From NCBI GenBank assembly GCA_036389275.1, contig DASVQE010000014.1:1-64000 (forward strand): a stretch of 64,000 nucleotides of DNA, read 5' to 3'. A program made the position numbers and the translations under genes. Positions 42,048 through 51,689 of the stretch are shown here, piece after piece (the first letter of the stretch is position 1; each line of letters begins with the position of its first letter). The notes below the pieces were generated by a model. That model was not told the DNA's origin, searched no databases, and saw only the letters and a list, made by a program, of their open reading frames with translations. Source of the DNA: QHVT01 sp036389275 (GTDB taxonomy: Bacteria; Acidobacteriota; Thermoanaerobaculia; Gp7-AA8).

Positions 42048-43961
42048 CTACAAGGTCTGGCGGTAGCGCGCGACGAGCGTTTTGCCGTCGAAGCCGCGGA
42101 TCTCCAGGACCGCTTTCGACGGTGCGTCAATGGTGAAGGTGGTGTCCGGCGGAGTGACGTTGATGGATTTGATTGGCCGTTCGTCCACATAGATGTCGAG
42201 ACGGTCCATGCCCGTGGTCGTGGCGGTGACCTGCTTCGCGCCCGTGCCGTTCGGGATCTTCAGCTCGAGTGATCGCGGCGGTTTGCCGGCGAGCAGCGAC
42301 GCGGCTTTGGCGATGAGGTCGACGTTGCCTTGGAGGAGGTCGTTGCGCGTGAGCGGATGGCGATCGTCCGAGAGCACGCCGAGATCTTCGACGGGCATGC
42401 CGGCCCGCTTGCCGACGCGCAGCGTGCGCCGCATCGAGACGCGCATGCCGGCGCCGTTCGGCAGCGGCTCGTAGACTGACGACTTCGGGATCGCGGAGCA
42501 GAGCAGCGCGTGCGTCCAGACGTTCGCGCCGCCCGCGCCGGTGGCGCTGTCGACGCCGAGCACGGGTCCGATCTCGTGATCCTGAAAACCGGCCGCGAAG
42601 ATGTCGGTGGTGCTGTAGCACGACGCGTCGGTGATCAGCACGACCGGGCCAAAGTAGCGCTGCCCGATGTCGTTGCATGCCTCGGAGCTGGTGATCGGGA
42701 AGCCGGCCGAAAACGTCGCGCCGGTCTGCAGCGCCTGCTGCATCGACTCGACCCACGGCGTGAGATCGGTGAACTTCGACGCGGCATTGTTGCTCTTGCA
42801 GATCTGCAGGTTGAGGGTCGTGTTGAGGAACTGCACCGGCTCGGGCGAGATCGTGCGCGGCGTGAGGAGCTGCAGGATCCGTTCGCCGTTGAAGATCACG
42901 CCGCCGCCGTTGCCGCGCACGTCGATGATCAGGCCGTTCTTCGGCAGTCCGGCCAGCAGGCGCTGGAACTCGCCGATGAATGCGTTGATGTCCGCGCTGA
43001 ACGTGCGGATGCGCAGGTAGCCGAACTTGCCTGACGGCGTGTCGACCTTTTTCGCCTGAAACACCGAAGGCATCTCGCTCTCCAGCGGATCGGCCGCCTT
43101 CGCTGCAGGCCGCTTCGCCTTACGCCGCTTCGCGGTGGCCTTCTCGGCGAGCACGATGTGCGGCGCGAACAACACCTTGCGCGCCTGCTGCACGATGTGC
43201 TGCTCGAGATCGACGCCGAGGTACGCAGCCGCGGCGTCGTCGCTGAACTGGCCCGCCACCTGGCCGGCCGGCGCAACCATCCAGTCGAAGCGGAGATCCT
43301 TCTCGTCGCCGCTCGCGGTGCGATAGCGCACGATCACCCACTCCTCGTCGGGCGGCGGCGCGATGATCAGCGCGCGCGTGGTGAGCGTCTGCACGCCGCG
43401 CGCGTGCTGCGCGTCGAGGTTGCTGCCGGCGTAGCGCCGCGCCTGCGCCGCCACGGCACGGTCGATCGGCATGCCGTTCCAGTAGAGCACTTCCACACCG
43501 GTCTTGAACGTCGCGTGTTTGAAGTCGGCTGCGACGTGCGACACGATGTAGTGGCGCTCCTTTTTCTCGACGTAATCCTCGACCATGAACGGCAGGAACG
43601 CCGTCATCCTGTTGAACGGATCCGGCAAGAGGTAGTTCGTGTGGAGATCGTGCAGCGACGTGAAGATCTCCGTCATCTCGCGGTGAAAATCAGTTTCCGG
43701 TTGCGCGGTCGCGGGCGAGCCCTGCTCCAGCCGCTGGACGATCAGCTTCAGGCGTTGCACCGGATCGACGGCGTGCATGGCCCGCTTGAGCGGCAGGTGC
43801 GCGTAGTTCTGCTCGATCAGAATGAGCGCCTGCCGCGCGAGCACTAATCGATCTTTGAGCGTGAGCGTGCCGGCCGTACCGAGAAACTGCGGCAACGTCG
43901 TTGCCCCTGCGAGATCCGCTTTCATCGCGGACGTTTTCAGGTAATCGCCGGAATGCCGCAT
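42048..43961 (-). CDS. S41 (tail-specific) family peptidase
   Basis: 637 aa. The C-terminal half carries the S41 core: FGYLRIRTFS, LIIDVRGNGGG, and VVLITDASCYSTTDIFAAGFQD with the predicted nucleophile serine. A PDZ-like region is around residues 130-250. The N-terminus has no signal peptide, so it may be cytosolic or use another export route. The C-terminal 70 residues look like a beta-sandwich. CAGGAGAG precedes the ATG. It is convergent with rpoC. Confidence 0.82.
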   Translation of the reverse strand: MRHSGDYLKTSAMKADLAGATTLPQFLGTAGTLTLKDRLVLARQALILIEQNYAHLPLKRAMHAVDPVQRLKLIVQRLEQGSPATAQPETDFHREMTEIFTSLHDLHTNYLLPDPFNRMTAFLPFMVEDYVEKKERHYIVSHVAADFKHATFKTGVEVLYWNGMPIDRAVAAQARRYAGSNLDAQHARGVQTLTTRALIIAPPPDEEWVIVRYRTASGDEKDLRFDWMVAPAGQVAGQFSDDAAAAYLGVDLEQHIVQQARKVLFAPHIVLAEKATAKRRKAKRPAAKAADPLESEMPSVFQAKKVDTPSGKFGYLRIRTFSADINAFIGEFQRLLAGLPKNGLIIDVRGNGGGVIFNGERILQLLTPRTISPEPVQFLNTTLNLQICKSNNAASKFTDLTPWVESMQQALQTGATFSAGFPITSSEACNDIGQRYFGPVVLITDASCYSTTDIFAAGFQDHEIGPVLGVDSATGAGGANVWTHALLCSAIPKSSVYEPLPNGAGMRVSMRRTLRVGKRAGMPVEDLGVLSDDRHPLTRNDLLQGNVDLIAKAASLLAGKPPRSLELKIPNGTGAKQVTATTTGMDRLDIYVDERPIKSINVTPPDTTFTIDAPSKAVLEIRGFDGKTLVARYRQTL

Positions 43962-44029
43962 TTCATGCTCTCCTGCTGATATGAGGAGAGCCGCGCATCC
44001 GCGCTTTCCCTACCGCGGTGAAAAAGATT

Positions 44030-44848
44030 TCATCGCCACACCACCCGCAACACCCGCCGCGCGAGCGCGGCCACGCGATCGCGCGCGGTGTGGCGCTCCG
44101 GGGCGTCGCTGCCGAAGCGGACGCGGTCGCCGATGGCGATGCGTTTGCCGAGCTCCGTCTGCGGGACGCGGGTGAGGATGGCCAGGTGGTAGTAGTGGGG
44201 GAGGGTGGCGCGGTCGGTCCAGTCGGGCAGGTTCGTTTCGCGCCAGTGCGAGAGGCGTTTTGCGAAGTCGCGGATGACGGTGCCGGTGTTGGGATCGCGA
44301 GATGGGACGACGCAGCGGCCGCAGTGCTCGATGGCGTGCACGCGCACCTTGCCGCAGCGGACGACGCCGGCGGTGGCGGTGCGGATGTAGCGGTCTTCTT
44401 CGAACGCGCTCGTGTCGTCGATGGTGAGGTTGGGACGAAAGCGCGCGCGCATCTCCTCCGGCGTGAGCGCGAACAGCTCCGCCGCGGCGGCGAGCGTGGC
44501 CGATGAAACGATGCTCGGGCCGGGGGTGCGCGTGTGATCGGGGAAGGCCCCGCGGCGGACGTGCACGGCGAAGCCGAAATGCTCGCTCAGACAGGCATCG
44601 ATGCGCGCGTCGCCGAGGGTGAACGTGTCGCCGCCGAGCGTGACCGTTTGCGCGGCGAGGTCATACGTGGCGCGGATGGCGTGCACGCGCGGCGCGCGCT
44701 TGCCGTTGATCAGCCGTCCGGTCGCATCGAAGATCGCGTACTCGCGATCGCCGGCCAGGCCGCCGTGCGGCGCGATCTCCGCGCGCTCGACGCTCACGCC
44801 GTCGAGCGACTTGATCGGATAGATCGTGATCGAGCCGATGTGCGCCAT
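44030..44848 (-). CDS. MOSC-domain protein (YcbX-like)
   Basis: 272 aa from ATG 44848. An N-terminal MOSC beta-barrel-like domain (IGSITIYPIKSLDG, GLAGDREYAIFD) precedes a MOSC domain with RFRPNLTID and the cysteine-containing HCGRCVVPSRDPNTG. The family transfers sulfur or reduces N-hydroxylated compounds with molybdenum cofactor. ATG 44848 is preferred over 44857 because a TACGAT box lies 7 nt upstream of it and overlaps the earlier ATG. Confidence 0.85.
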   Translation of the reverse strand: MAHIGSITIYPIKSLDGVSVERAEIAPHGGLAGDREYAIFDATGRLINGKRAPRVHAIRATYDLAAQTVTLGGDTFTLGDARIDACLSEHFGFAVHVRRGAFPDHTRTPGPSIVSSATLAAAAELFALTPEEMRARFRPNLTIDDTSAFEEDRYIRTATAGVVRCGKVRVHAIEHCGRCVVPSRDPNTGTVIRDFAKRLSHWRETNLPDWTDRATLPHYYHLAILTRVPQTELGKRIAIGDRVRFGSDAPERHTARDRVAALARRVLRVVWR

Positions 44849-44900
44849 CGCCTTCATCGTACGCGCGCGTCGCGATGCGATCTTGGAGCGGCGGCGCGTT

Positions 44901-46418
44901 TTAGGACGATCGCGGCGCCGCCAGGAATCGCGATCGCGACCAGAGCAGCCAGCACGCGGCGAGCGCCAGCGCGAACGCCACCATCGTCCAGAGCACCAGC
45001 TCGTTCGGCGGGAGCATGAACACCACCGCGATGAACGCGCACCAGAGCACCGCCACCACGTTGATGGCGCGGCCGAAGCGGCCGAGCGACCAGACCCGCG
45101 CCTGCTCCGGCAGCCGCCGCCGCAGGTGCAGCAGCACCGGAATCACGTACGCGAGATAGAGCGCGATCGTGCTGATCGACGTCACCACGTAGAACGCCGC
45201 CGCGTAGAGACAGACCAGCACCGACAGGATGCTGGTGACGACGATCGCCGCGACCGGCGTGCGATGGCGGCCGCTCACGCGCGCGATGAGACGCGAGGCC
45301 GGCATGCCGCCGTCGCGCGCGAACGCGTACCACATGCGCGCCATCGACGTGACCGAGGCCAGGCCGCACAGCCACATCGCGCCGCCGATGATCAGCGCGA
45401 TGGCGTTCGTGAGCAGCGGCGAGAGATTCTTCGCGAGGATGTAGAGCACCGGATAGGGATCGGCCGCGGTCGCGGCGACGTCGCCGTCCGGGATGCACCA
45501 GGTCAGCGCCATCAACATCACGTAGCCCGCGACCGCCGACACGGCCACGGAGAGGAAGATGCCCCAGGCGGTGTTCTTGCGCGCCATGGTCGTCTCCTCG
45601 GCCACGTGCGCCGAGGCGTCGTAGCCGGTGTACGTCCACTGCGCCTGCAGCAACGCCAGCACGAACAGCAGCGCCGGCGGCGCGGCGCGATAGAGGCTGG
45701 CCAACGACGGGAAGAGCGCGAAGAGCGGCGAGCGCATCGAGAATTCGCCGGCCGTCATCGCCGCCGATGCATCGTACGCATTCACCGCCGGCGCAAACGA
45801 AAATAGGAATGATAACGATTGATGGTTTCCGAAGATCGTCAGCGCGCCGGCGATCAGCACGACGCCGGCGATGTGCCACCAGACGCTGATGTCGGAGAGG
45901 CGCGCCGTGAGGCCGATGCCGTAGAGATTGATCAGCACCTGCGGAATCAGAATGGCGATCATCACCGCCACCTGAAACGGCCACGTCGTCAGATACGCGC
46001 CTTGCAATCCGAACAGCCGCGTGGCCGCGCCGATCAGGTAGATGGCCGCCGCGATGTTGATGCCGCCGGTGATCGTCACCTGCCCGATCATGTTCAGCCA
46101 CGCCGTGGTCCACGCCCAGCCGCGGCCGCCGAGACGCAGCGCCCAAAAGTACAAGCCGCCCGCGGTCGGATACGCCGAGGCGATCTCCGCCATCGACGCC
46201 GCCACGGCCAGCGTGAAGACGCTCACCAGCGGCCAGCCGACCGAGCTCACCACCGGCCCGGCGAATTTCAGGCCGTAGCCGTACAGCAGCACGGCGCCGG
46301 TGAGAATGGAGATGATCGAAAACGAGATGGCGAAGTTCGAGAAGCCGCCCATCTCGCGGAAGAGCTGCTGCGCGTAGCCGAGGCTCGCCAGATATTGCTC
46401 GTCGTCGCTGTCGTGCAT
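44901..46418 (-). CDS. amino-acid permease (APC superfamily, ACT-like)
   Basis: 505 aa, twelve predicted transmembrane segments. The signature MGGFSNFAISFSIISILTG at about residue 20 and EIASAYPTAGGLYFWA in TM3 match the amino acid/choline transporter family (GABA-permease-like). WTYTGYDASAHVAEET is the characteristic loop after TM8. The start is set at ATG 46418, since longer frames would run into the divergent paiB-like gene. The substrate is unknown: an amino acid, GABA or a polyamine. Confidence 0.88.
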   Translation of the reverse strand: MHDSDDEQYLASLGYAQQLFREMGGFSNFAISFSIISILTGAVLLYGYGLKFAGPVVSSVGWPLVSVFTLAVAASMAEIASAYPTAGGLYFWALRLGGRGWAWTTAWLNMIGQVTITGGINIAAAIYLIGAATRLFGLQGAYLTTWPFQVAVMIAILIPQVLINLYGIGLTARLSDISVWWHIAGVVLIAGALTIFGNHQSLSFLFSFAPAVNAYDASAAMTAGEFSMRSPLFALFPSLASLYRAAPPALLFVLALLQAQWTYTGYDASAHVAEETTMARKNTAWGIFLSVAVSAVAGYVMLMALTWCIPDGDVAATAADPYPVLYILAKNLSPLLTNAIALIIGGAMWLCGLASVTSMARMWYAFARDGGMPASRLIARVSGRHRTPVAAIVVTSILSVLVCLYAAAFYVVTSISTIALYLAYVIPVLLHLRRRLPEQARVWSLGRFGRAINVVAVLWCAFIAVVFMLPPNELVLWTMVAFALALAACWLLWSRSRFLAAPRSS

Positions 46419-46431
46419 GCAGTGCACAGGG

Positions 46432-46437
46432 TAATCT
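46432..46437 (+). promoter_or_regulatory. -10 element, probably leaderless
   Basis: TAATCT ends 6 nt before the ATG of the PaiB-like gene. No Shine-Dalgarno. It lies in the 25-bp gap to the divergent permease gene. Confidence 0.45.
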
Positions 46438-46443
46438 GGCTGC

Positions 46444-47049
46444 ATGTACATGCGTCCCTCGACCGTCGCGCGCGACGCCGCGCACGTGCGCGAGATCCTC
46501 GAGCGATACTCCTTCGGCGTGATGGTCGGCGGCAGCGGCGACGGCCTGTTCGCCACGCATCTGCCGTTCCTCTACGACGCGGATCGCGGCGAGCACGGCA
46601 CGCTGGTCGCGCATCTCGCGCGCGCGAACGCGCACGTGCAGCAGCTCGAGCGCGGCGAGCCGCAGCTCGTGATCTTCAGCGGCCCGCACGGCTACGTCTC
46701 GCCGTCATGGTACGTGCGGCGCGACACGGCGCCGACGTGGAACTACATCGCCGTCCACTGCTACGGCGTGCCGGTCATCACGCCCGAGCCGCTGCGCGCC
46801 ATCCAGCGTCTCGTCGACGTGGCCGAAGCGAACCGGCCGAATCCCTGGCGCGTCGCCGAGCTGAGCGAAGCCGAGCGGCAGCGGCTGCTCGCGCGCGTCG
46901 TGGCCTTCGAGATTCCGCTCACGCGCATCGAGGCGAAGTTCAAATTGAGCCAGGGAGAGCTGCCGGAGAACACCGCCGCGGCCATCGAGGTGCTCGACCG
47001 CGAAGGCGATCCCGAGCTCGTGCGCTGGATGCGCGAGTACGCGAGATAA
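46444..47049 (+). CDS. PaiB-like FMN-binding protein
   Basis: 201 aa, split-barrel flavin-binding fold of the PaiB family (FMN-binding negative transcriptional regulator in Bacillus). Motifs: FGVMVGG followed by ATHLPFLYD, VIFSGPHGYVSPSWY, and PTWNYIAVHCYG. A function as repressor is not certain, and many members may be enzymes. It is divergent from the permease with overlapping promoter space, so a regulatory link to it is possible (inference). Confidence 0.85.
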   Translation: MYMRPSTVARDAAHVREILERYSFGVMVGGSGDGLFATHLPFLYDADRGEHGTLVAHLARANAHVQQLERGEPQLVIFSGPHGYVSPSWYVRRDTAPTWNYIAVHCYGVPVITPEPLRAIQRLVDVAEANRPNPWRVAELSEAERQRLLARVVAFEIPLTRIEAKFKLSQGELPENTAAAIEVLDREGDPELVRWMREYAR

Positions 47050-47058
47050 TCCGCGGCG

Positions 47059-47700
47059 ATGCCCACCACCTTGCGCGCGGTGCTGTTCGACTGGGACGGC
47101 ACGCTCGTCGACACGTCCGAGGCGAGCTTCCGCTGCTACACGCGCATGTTCGAGGCGTACGGGATTCCGTTCGACCGCGAGACGTACGCGCGCACGTACT
47201 CGCCGAACTGGTATCGCACCTTCCGCGAGCTCGGGCTGGCCGAGGAGCACTGGCCGGAGGCGGACGCGCGCTGGCTCGAGCACTTCGCCTGCGAGACCGT
47301 GGAGCTGATCGACGGCGCGCGCGAGCTGCTCGAGTCGGTGACGGCGCGGCGGCTCGCGTCGGGCATCGTCACCAGCGGCAGCCGGGAGCGCGTCGAGCGC
47401 GAGCTGGTCGCGTTCGGGCTGGCGCAGCATGTACACGAATGTGTGTACGGCGCCGATCTGCGCGAGAAGAAGCCGCATCCCGAGGGGTTGCTCCTCTGCC
47501 TCGAACGCCTCGGCGTCGCGCCGGAGGCCGCGGTGTACGTCGGCGACAGTGCCGAGGACATCGAGATGGCGCGCGCGGCCGGCGTCTACGCCATCGGCGT
47601 GCCGGGGCCGTATCCGAATCGCGAGTCGCTCGCCGGCGCGAAGCCTGACGCGCTCGCGCGATCGCTGCGCGAGGTGCTGGAGCTGATCGATGGCCGGTGA
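47059..47700 (+). CDS. HAD-family phosphatase
   Basis: 213 aa, phosphoglycolate-phosphatase-like. Motif I is FDWDGTLVD with the nucleophile Asp, motif II VTSGS, motif III K in KKPHPEG, and motif IV VGDSAEDIEMA. The helical cap lies between residues 20 and 90. The substrate is unknown. Its 3' end overlaps the next MOSC gene by 11 nt. Confidence 0.9.
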   Translation: MPTTLRAVLFDWDGTLVDTSEASFRCYTRMFEAYGIPFDRETYARTYSPNWYRTFRELGLAEEHWPEADARWLEHFACETVELIDGARELLESVTARRLASGIVTSGSRERVERELVAFGLAQHVHECVYGADLREKKPHPEGLLLCLERLGVAPEAAVYVGDSAEDIEMARAAGVYAIGVPGPYPNRESLAGAKPDALARSLREVLELIDGR

Positions 47701-48127
47701 GGTCGTAGCGATCTGGCTCAAGCGCGCGCGGCGCGGGCCGATGGATCCGGTCGAGGAGACGCTGGCCGTCGCCGGACGCGGCCTGGCGCGCAACGCCAAT
47801 CAGGGCGGCAAGCGGCAGGTCACGATCATCGACGAGGCGGCGTGGTCGGAGGCGCAGGCGGAGCTCGGACTCTTCGTCGATCCATCGAAGCGCCGCGCGA
47901 ACGTGATGCTGCGCGGCATCACCTTCGGCAAGGAATCGATCGGAAAGCGGCTGCGCATCGGCGAGGCGGTGGTGCGCATCTACGGCGAGACGCGCCCGTG
48001 CGAGCAGATGGAAGCGGCGCAGCGCGGGCTGCGCGCGGCGCTCTCGCCGCGGTGGCGCGCCGGCGCGTACGGCGAGATCGTCGAAGGCGGCGCGATCCGC
48101 GTCGGCGACGTTGCGGTCTGGGAATGA
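47690..48127 (+). CDS. small MOSC-domain protein
   Basis: 145 aa, a single MOSC domain. GKRQVTIIDEAAW, NVMLRGI and the cysteine in GETRPCEQM (the predicted sulfur-carrying residue) fit the family. It has no N-terminal barrel, unlike the other MOSC protein at 44.0-44.8 kb. It overlaps its upstream HAD and downstream penicillin-acylase genes. Confidence 0.85.
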   Translation: MAGEVVAIWLKRARRGPMDPVEETLAVAGRGLARNANQGGKRQVTIIDEAAWSEAQAELGLFVDPSKRRANVMLRGITFGKESIGKRLRIGEAVVRIYGETRPCEQMEAAQRGLRAALSPRWRAGAYGEIVEGGAIRVGDVAVWE

Positions 48128-50334
48128 TCAAGCGGCTTGCGCTCCTCCTGATCGCCGTCCTTGCGGCAGTCGGTATCGGCGGATGGGTGTACGTGCGCAG
48201 GTCCATCGCTCCCGACCGCGGCACGATCCGCACGCAGGTGCGCGCGCCGGTCGAGATCACGTACGACGCGAAAGGCGTTCCGCAGATCTGGGCGGAGACG
48301 GAAGGCGACGCCTACTTTGCGATGGGTTGGCTGCACGCGTCCGACCGCCTCTTCCAGATGGAGCTGGTGCGGCGGCTGGCGAACGGCGAGCTCTCCGAGG
48401 TCTTCGGCGCGGCCGCGTTCGACACCGACCTCGCCCAGCGCCGCCTCGGATTTGCGCGGCGTGCAAAACGCGACGCGGGCGCGCTGCGCAAGGAAGCGCT
48501 CGCGCCGATGCTGCGCTACGTCGACGGCGTCAACGCCTACATCGAGCAGCGCACGCTCGCGCCCGAATTCGCCATTCTCCGGCTGCGCCCGCGCCGCTGG
48601 ACCGTCGAGGACTGTCTCGCCATCAGCGGCTATCAGACCTACTTCTCGCACGAGCTGATGGACCAGGACCGCAAGTATCAGGCGCTCGTGGCGAAGCTCG
48701 GCGCGCCGGCGGCGCTGCTCACGCACGCCGGCCATCCGTGGTCGCCGCCGACGGTGCCGGATGCATTCGCGAACGACATCCTCGGCGCGACGAAGCTGCG
48801 CGCGACGGCGGCGTCGAACTCGTGGGTCGTGGCACCGTCGCGCTCCGCGAGCGGCCGCGCACTGCACGCCTCCGATCCGCACCTCGGCATCGATCAGGCG
48901 CCGGGGCTCTGGTATCTCGCCGGCATCCACGCGCCGGGACTCGACGTGGTCGGCGTGACGTATGCCGGCGGCCCGTTCGTGGTGATGGGGCACAACCGCG
49001 AAATCGCCTTCTCCTTCACCGTCGCCTCGGTCGATCTCAACGACTACTTCGACGACCGCGCGCGCACGACGCTGCGCGAAGAGATCCGGGTGAAAGGGGA
49101 GTCGCGGCCGCGCGTGGTCGAGATCCGTTTCGGCGCGCGCGGCGTGATGCTCGACGAGACGACGTCGCTGCACTGGGCCGGCTTCGATTTCTCGACCGCC
49201 GACATCGGCTGGGCCGCGTACCGCCTGCAGCGCGCCAGCACGTTCGAGGAGTTCCGCCGCGCCGTCACCAGCTTCGGCGCGCTCGACGCGAACTGGATCT
49301 ACTCCGATCGCGACGGCAACATCGGCTATCAGCTCGGCGCGCCGATTCCGATCCGCGACTACGACAGTTACGCGCGGCAGCGCGCCGAAGATCCGCGTGC
49401 GGTGTGGCGCGGCTATCGCGCGCTGGACGAGACGCCGCACGCGCTCAATCCGGCGGAAGGTTTCGTGGCGAGCTCGAACAATCAGATCGTCGGGCCGCGC
49501 TGGCCGTACGCGATCCCCGGCTTCTACGATCCGTACCGCATCGTCCGCGCGCGCGAGCTGCTGGCGCAGAAGCACTCGCGCGACGACATGCACGCGATGC
49601 AGCTCGATCTCGTCTCCGGCATCGCCACGCGCTGGGCGCCGCTCGCCGCCGAGGGCGCGCGCGTGGCCGGGCTGGCCGGCGCGGAGCGCGTGCTGCGGAC
49701 GTGGGACCGCCGCATGAACGCGGAGAGCCGCGAGGCGGCGCTGTTCGAGGTGTGGTGGCGCGAGCTCGCGCGCGAGACGTTCGAGGACGAGCTGGGCGCG
49801 CAGTGGAACGACGGGCGGGTGCTGCTCGACGAGGCGCTGACGACGAATGCGAACGTCGTCGACGATGTGCGCACACCGTCGCGCGAGACGACGTCGGAGC
49901 TGTCGGCGCGGGCGATGCGCGCGGCGGTGAAGATCGCCAGCAACCGCACCTGGGGCGAGATGAGCACGCTGCTGGTGCGGCATCCGCTGTCGCAGGTGAA
50001 GCTGTTCCGCTGGATGAACCGCGGTCCGTTGCCCGCGCCGGGCGACGCCGGCACGCTCAACGCGAGCTTCACCAGCTTCGACGATGCGGCGGGAAAGTTC
50101 CGTTCGCGCGTCGGCCCGAGCATGCGCTTCGTGCTCGACTGGTCGAACGTCGACGGCTTCACGCTCACCGGCGCGCTCGGCCAGTCCGGCAACCCGTTCT
50201 CACCGCACTACGATGATTTCCTGGAAGACATGCGCAACGGCAAGGAGTGGATCGTGCCGTTCTCGCGCGCGGCAGTGTTCGCACGCAAGGCAAGCGTGCT
50301 GCGGCTGGAGCCGGGCGTGGGCGACGGAGGCTAG
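48124..50334 (+). CDS. penicillin acylase-family amidase
   Basis: 736 aa, an Ntn hydrolase of peptidase family S45. The N-terminal hydrophobic segment (residues 4-22) is a signal or membrane anchor. The alpha region holds the FAMGWLHASDRLFQMEL motif. Autocleavage is predicted before Ser231 (TAA|SNSWVVAPS), freeing the N-terminal nucleophile. The FVVMGHNREIAFSFT stretch forms the active-site base. Natural substrates are unknown, but N-acyl-homoserine lactones or beta-lactams are typical. The ATG overlaps the MOSC stop. Confidence 0.92.
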   Translation: MIKRLALLLIAVLAAVGIGGWVYVRRSIAPDRGTIRTQVRAPVEITYDAKGVPQIWAETEGDAYFAMGWLHASDRLFQMELVRRLANGELSEVFGAAAFDTDLAQRRLGFARRAKRDAGALRKEALAPMLRYVDGVNAYIEQRTLAPEFAILRLRPRRWTVEDCLAISGYQTYFSHELMDQDRKYQALVAKLGAPAALLTHAGHPWSPPTVPDAFANDILGATKLRATAASNSWVVAPSRSASGRALHASDPHLGIDQAPGLWYLAGIHAPGLDVVGVTYAGGPFVVMGHNREIAFSFTVASVDLNDYFDDRARTTLREEIRVKGESRPRVVEIRFGARGVMLDETTSLHWAGFDFSTADIGWAAYRLQRASTFEEFRRAVTSFGALDANWIYSDRDGNIGYQLGAPIPIRDYDSYARQRAEDPRAVWRGYRALDETPHALNPAEGFVASSNNQIVGPRWPYAIPGFYDPYRIVRARELLAQKHSRDDMHAMQLDLVSGIATRWAPLAAEGARVAGLAGAERVLRTWDRRMNAESREAALFEVWWRELARETFEDELGAQWNDGRVLLDEALTTNANVVDDVRTPSRETTSELSARAMRAAVKIASNRTWGEMSTLLVRHPLSQVKLFRWMNRGPLPAPGDAGTLNASFTSFDDAAGKFRSRVGPSMRFVLDWSNVDGFTLTGALGQSGNPFSPHYDDFLEDMRNGKEWIVPFSRAAVFARKASVLRLEPGVGDGG

Positions 50335-51113
50335 GCCCGAATGCGCCGGTAGCGCGCGTTCACCAGCGCGTAGACGCCGTACGCGGCGAGGCCGAAGCCG
50401 ATCAGGACGAGCAGCCAGCCGTGCAGCGGCTCGGCGATCTGGTGCATCGCGCCCGACGTCCCTTGTGCATCGGTCGGATTGCGATGCAGGGCGGCGATCA
50501 GGAACGAGCCGCCGATGACGAGGAAGACCACGCCGCGCGCGCCGATGCCGAAGCGCGACACGGCGATGACCTTGCGGCGCGGCGCGGCGTCGATCTCGCC
50601 GAGCGCGAGCTGCTTGCTCAGCTTCGACGTCGCCGCCGCGTACACCTGATACGCGCCGTAGATCACCACGCCCAATCCCGCCGCGGCGACCAGCCAGCGG
50701 CCGAACGGCATCTCCAGCAGCCGCGCCGTCCAGTGGCGCGTTTGCTGATCGTTGCCGCCGCCGCCGGTGCCGCGCCGCAGCAGCATGTGCACGACCTCCG
50801 TGGCGAGATACGCGTAGATCACGCCGCGCGCGACGCTGGCGAAGCGCAGCGCGAGCCCTTTCGCGTCGCTGCCGCGGTGCTCCGAATCGGAGAACGCGCT
50901 GGCGAACCGCCACACCGCGTAGCCGGCCAGACCGATGGCGATGATCACCAGCGCCACGGCGCCGAACGGCTTGTCGAGCAGGAACGCGAACGCGCTCTTC
51001 TGCCCGCCCGTCGAGCCGCCGTGTCCGCGCGCCGCCGCCGCGGCGAGCAGTCCGACGATGATGTAGACCGCGCCGATGCAGAGATAGCCGAGCCTTGCTA
51101 CCCGTTCGATCAT
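50331..51113 (-). CDS. DUF1206 membrane protein
   Basis: 260 aa with six transmembrane helices arranged as three copies of a two-helix DUF1206 repeat. The repeats begin near VARLGYLCIGAVY, ASVARGVIYAYL and SRFGIGARGVVF. Function unknown. The 3' end overlaps the convergent penicillin-acylase gene by 4 bp. Confidence 0.85.
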   Translation of the reverse strand: MIERVARLGYLCIGAVYIIVGLLAAAAARGHGGSTGGQKSAFAFLLDKPFGAVALVIIAIGLAGYAVWRFASAFSDSEHRGSDAKGLALRFASVARGVIYAYLATEVVHMLLRRGTGGGGNDQQTRHWTARLLEMPFGRWLVAAAGLGVVIYGAYQVYAAATSKLSKQLALGEIDAAPRRKVIAVSRFGIGARGVVFLVIGGSFLIAALHRNPTDAQGTSGAMHQIAEPLHGWLLVLIGFGLAAYGVYALVNARYRRIRA

Positions 51114-51218
51114 GTGCGCGTGAGCGATTGAACGAAGCGTGCCATGTGATTTCGCACAGGCGATTGTGCAGAGTGGCGAAAAACATCGAATTCCGGCCGA
51201 AAATCGCAAAAAAATCGG

Positions 51219-51247
51219 TTGCGTCGCGCGCGGTTCGTGGCTACATT
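51219..51247 (+). promoter_or_regulatory. sigma-70-type promoter of the HU gene
   Basis: TTGCGT (51219-51224) and TACATT (51242-51247) with a 17-nt spacer, preceded by an A7 run. It lies 53 nt before the HU start, leaving a leader with AAAGGAGA. Confidence 0.6.
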
Positions 51248-51299
51248 GCGTCGGCTCGTCCGCACGGACGAAAACGCCGAAAGGAGACGATCCCCACCA

Positions 51300-51593
51300 A
51301 TGGCATCCGGCCCAATGACGAAGTCGCAGCTCATCAACTACATCGCCGAGGAGTCCGAAGTTCCGCGCAAGACCGCAGTGCGCATGCTCGAGGCGCTGAG
51401 CGATGTGGCGTACAAGGAAGCGAAGAAAGGCTTCACCCTTCCCGGTCTCGGCAAGCTGGTTCTGGTGAACCGCAAAGCGCGCACCGGCCGCAACCCGGCC
51501 ACCGGCGAAGCGATCAAGATTCCGGCCAAGAAAGTCCTCAAGTTCCGCATCGCCAAAGCCGCGAAAGACGCGATCCTCGGAATCAAGAAGTAG
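51300..51593 (+). CDS. HU-family DNA-binding protein
   Basis: 97 aa, nucleoid-associated DNA-bending protein. Core: MTKSQLINYIAEES near residue 6, the LPGLGKLVLVNRKARTGRNPATGE arm that inserts into the minor groove, and KVLKFRIAKAAKDA at the end. ATG 51300 is used, although ATG 51315 (MTKSQ) is possible. It is followed by a long hairpin. Confidence 0.93.
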   Translation: MASGPMTKSQLINYIAEESEVPRKTAVRMLEALSDVAYKEAKKGFTLPGLGKLVLVNRKARTGRNPATGEAIKIPAKKVLKFRIAKAAKDAILGIKK

Positions 51594-51606
51594 GTCCTCG
51601 GGACCT

Positions 51607-51669
51607 CGGCTCCTCGGCTCCTCGGGCTGTTCTCCCGAGGCCCCGAGGACCCGAGGAGCCGAGGAGCCG
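51607..51669. repeat. 20-bp perfect inverted repeat of CCTCGG units
   Basis: Arms 51607-51626 and 51650-51669 are exact complements, each made of direct repeats of CGGCTC/CTCGGG-like hexamers. The 23-nt loop contains further partly complementary units, so several alternative foldings exist. It lies between HU and a GNAT gene. It may act as a terminator for HU, but no T-tract follows. Confidence 0.8.
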
Positions 51670-51689
51670 TAGCTGCGAGGAGCTCCCCC

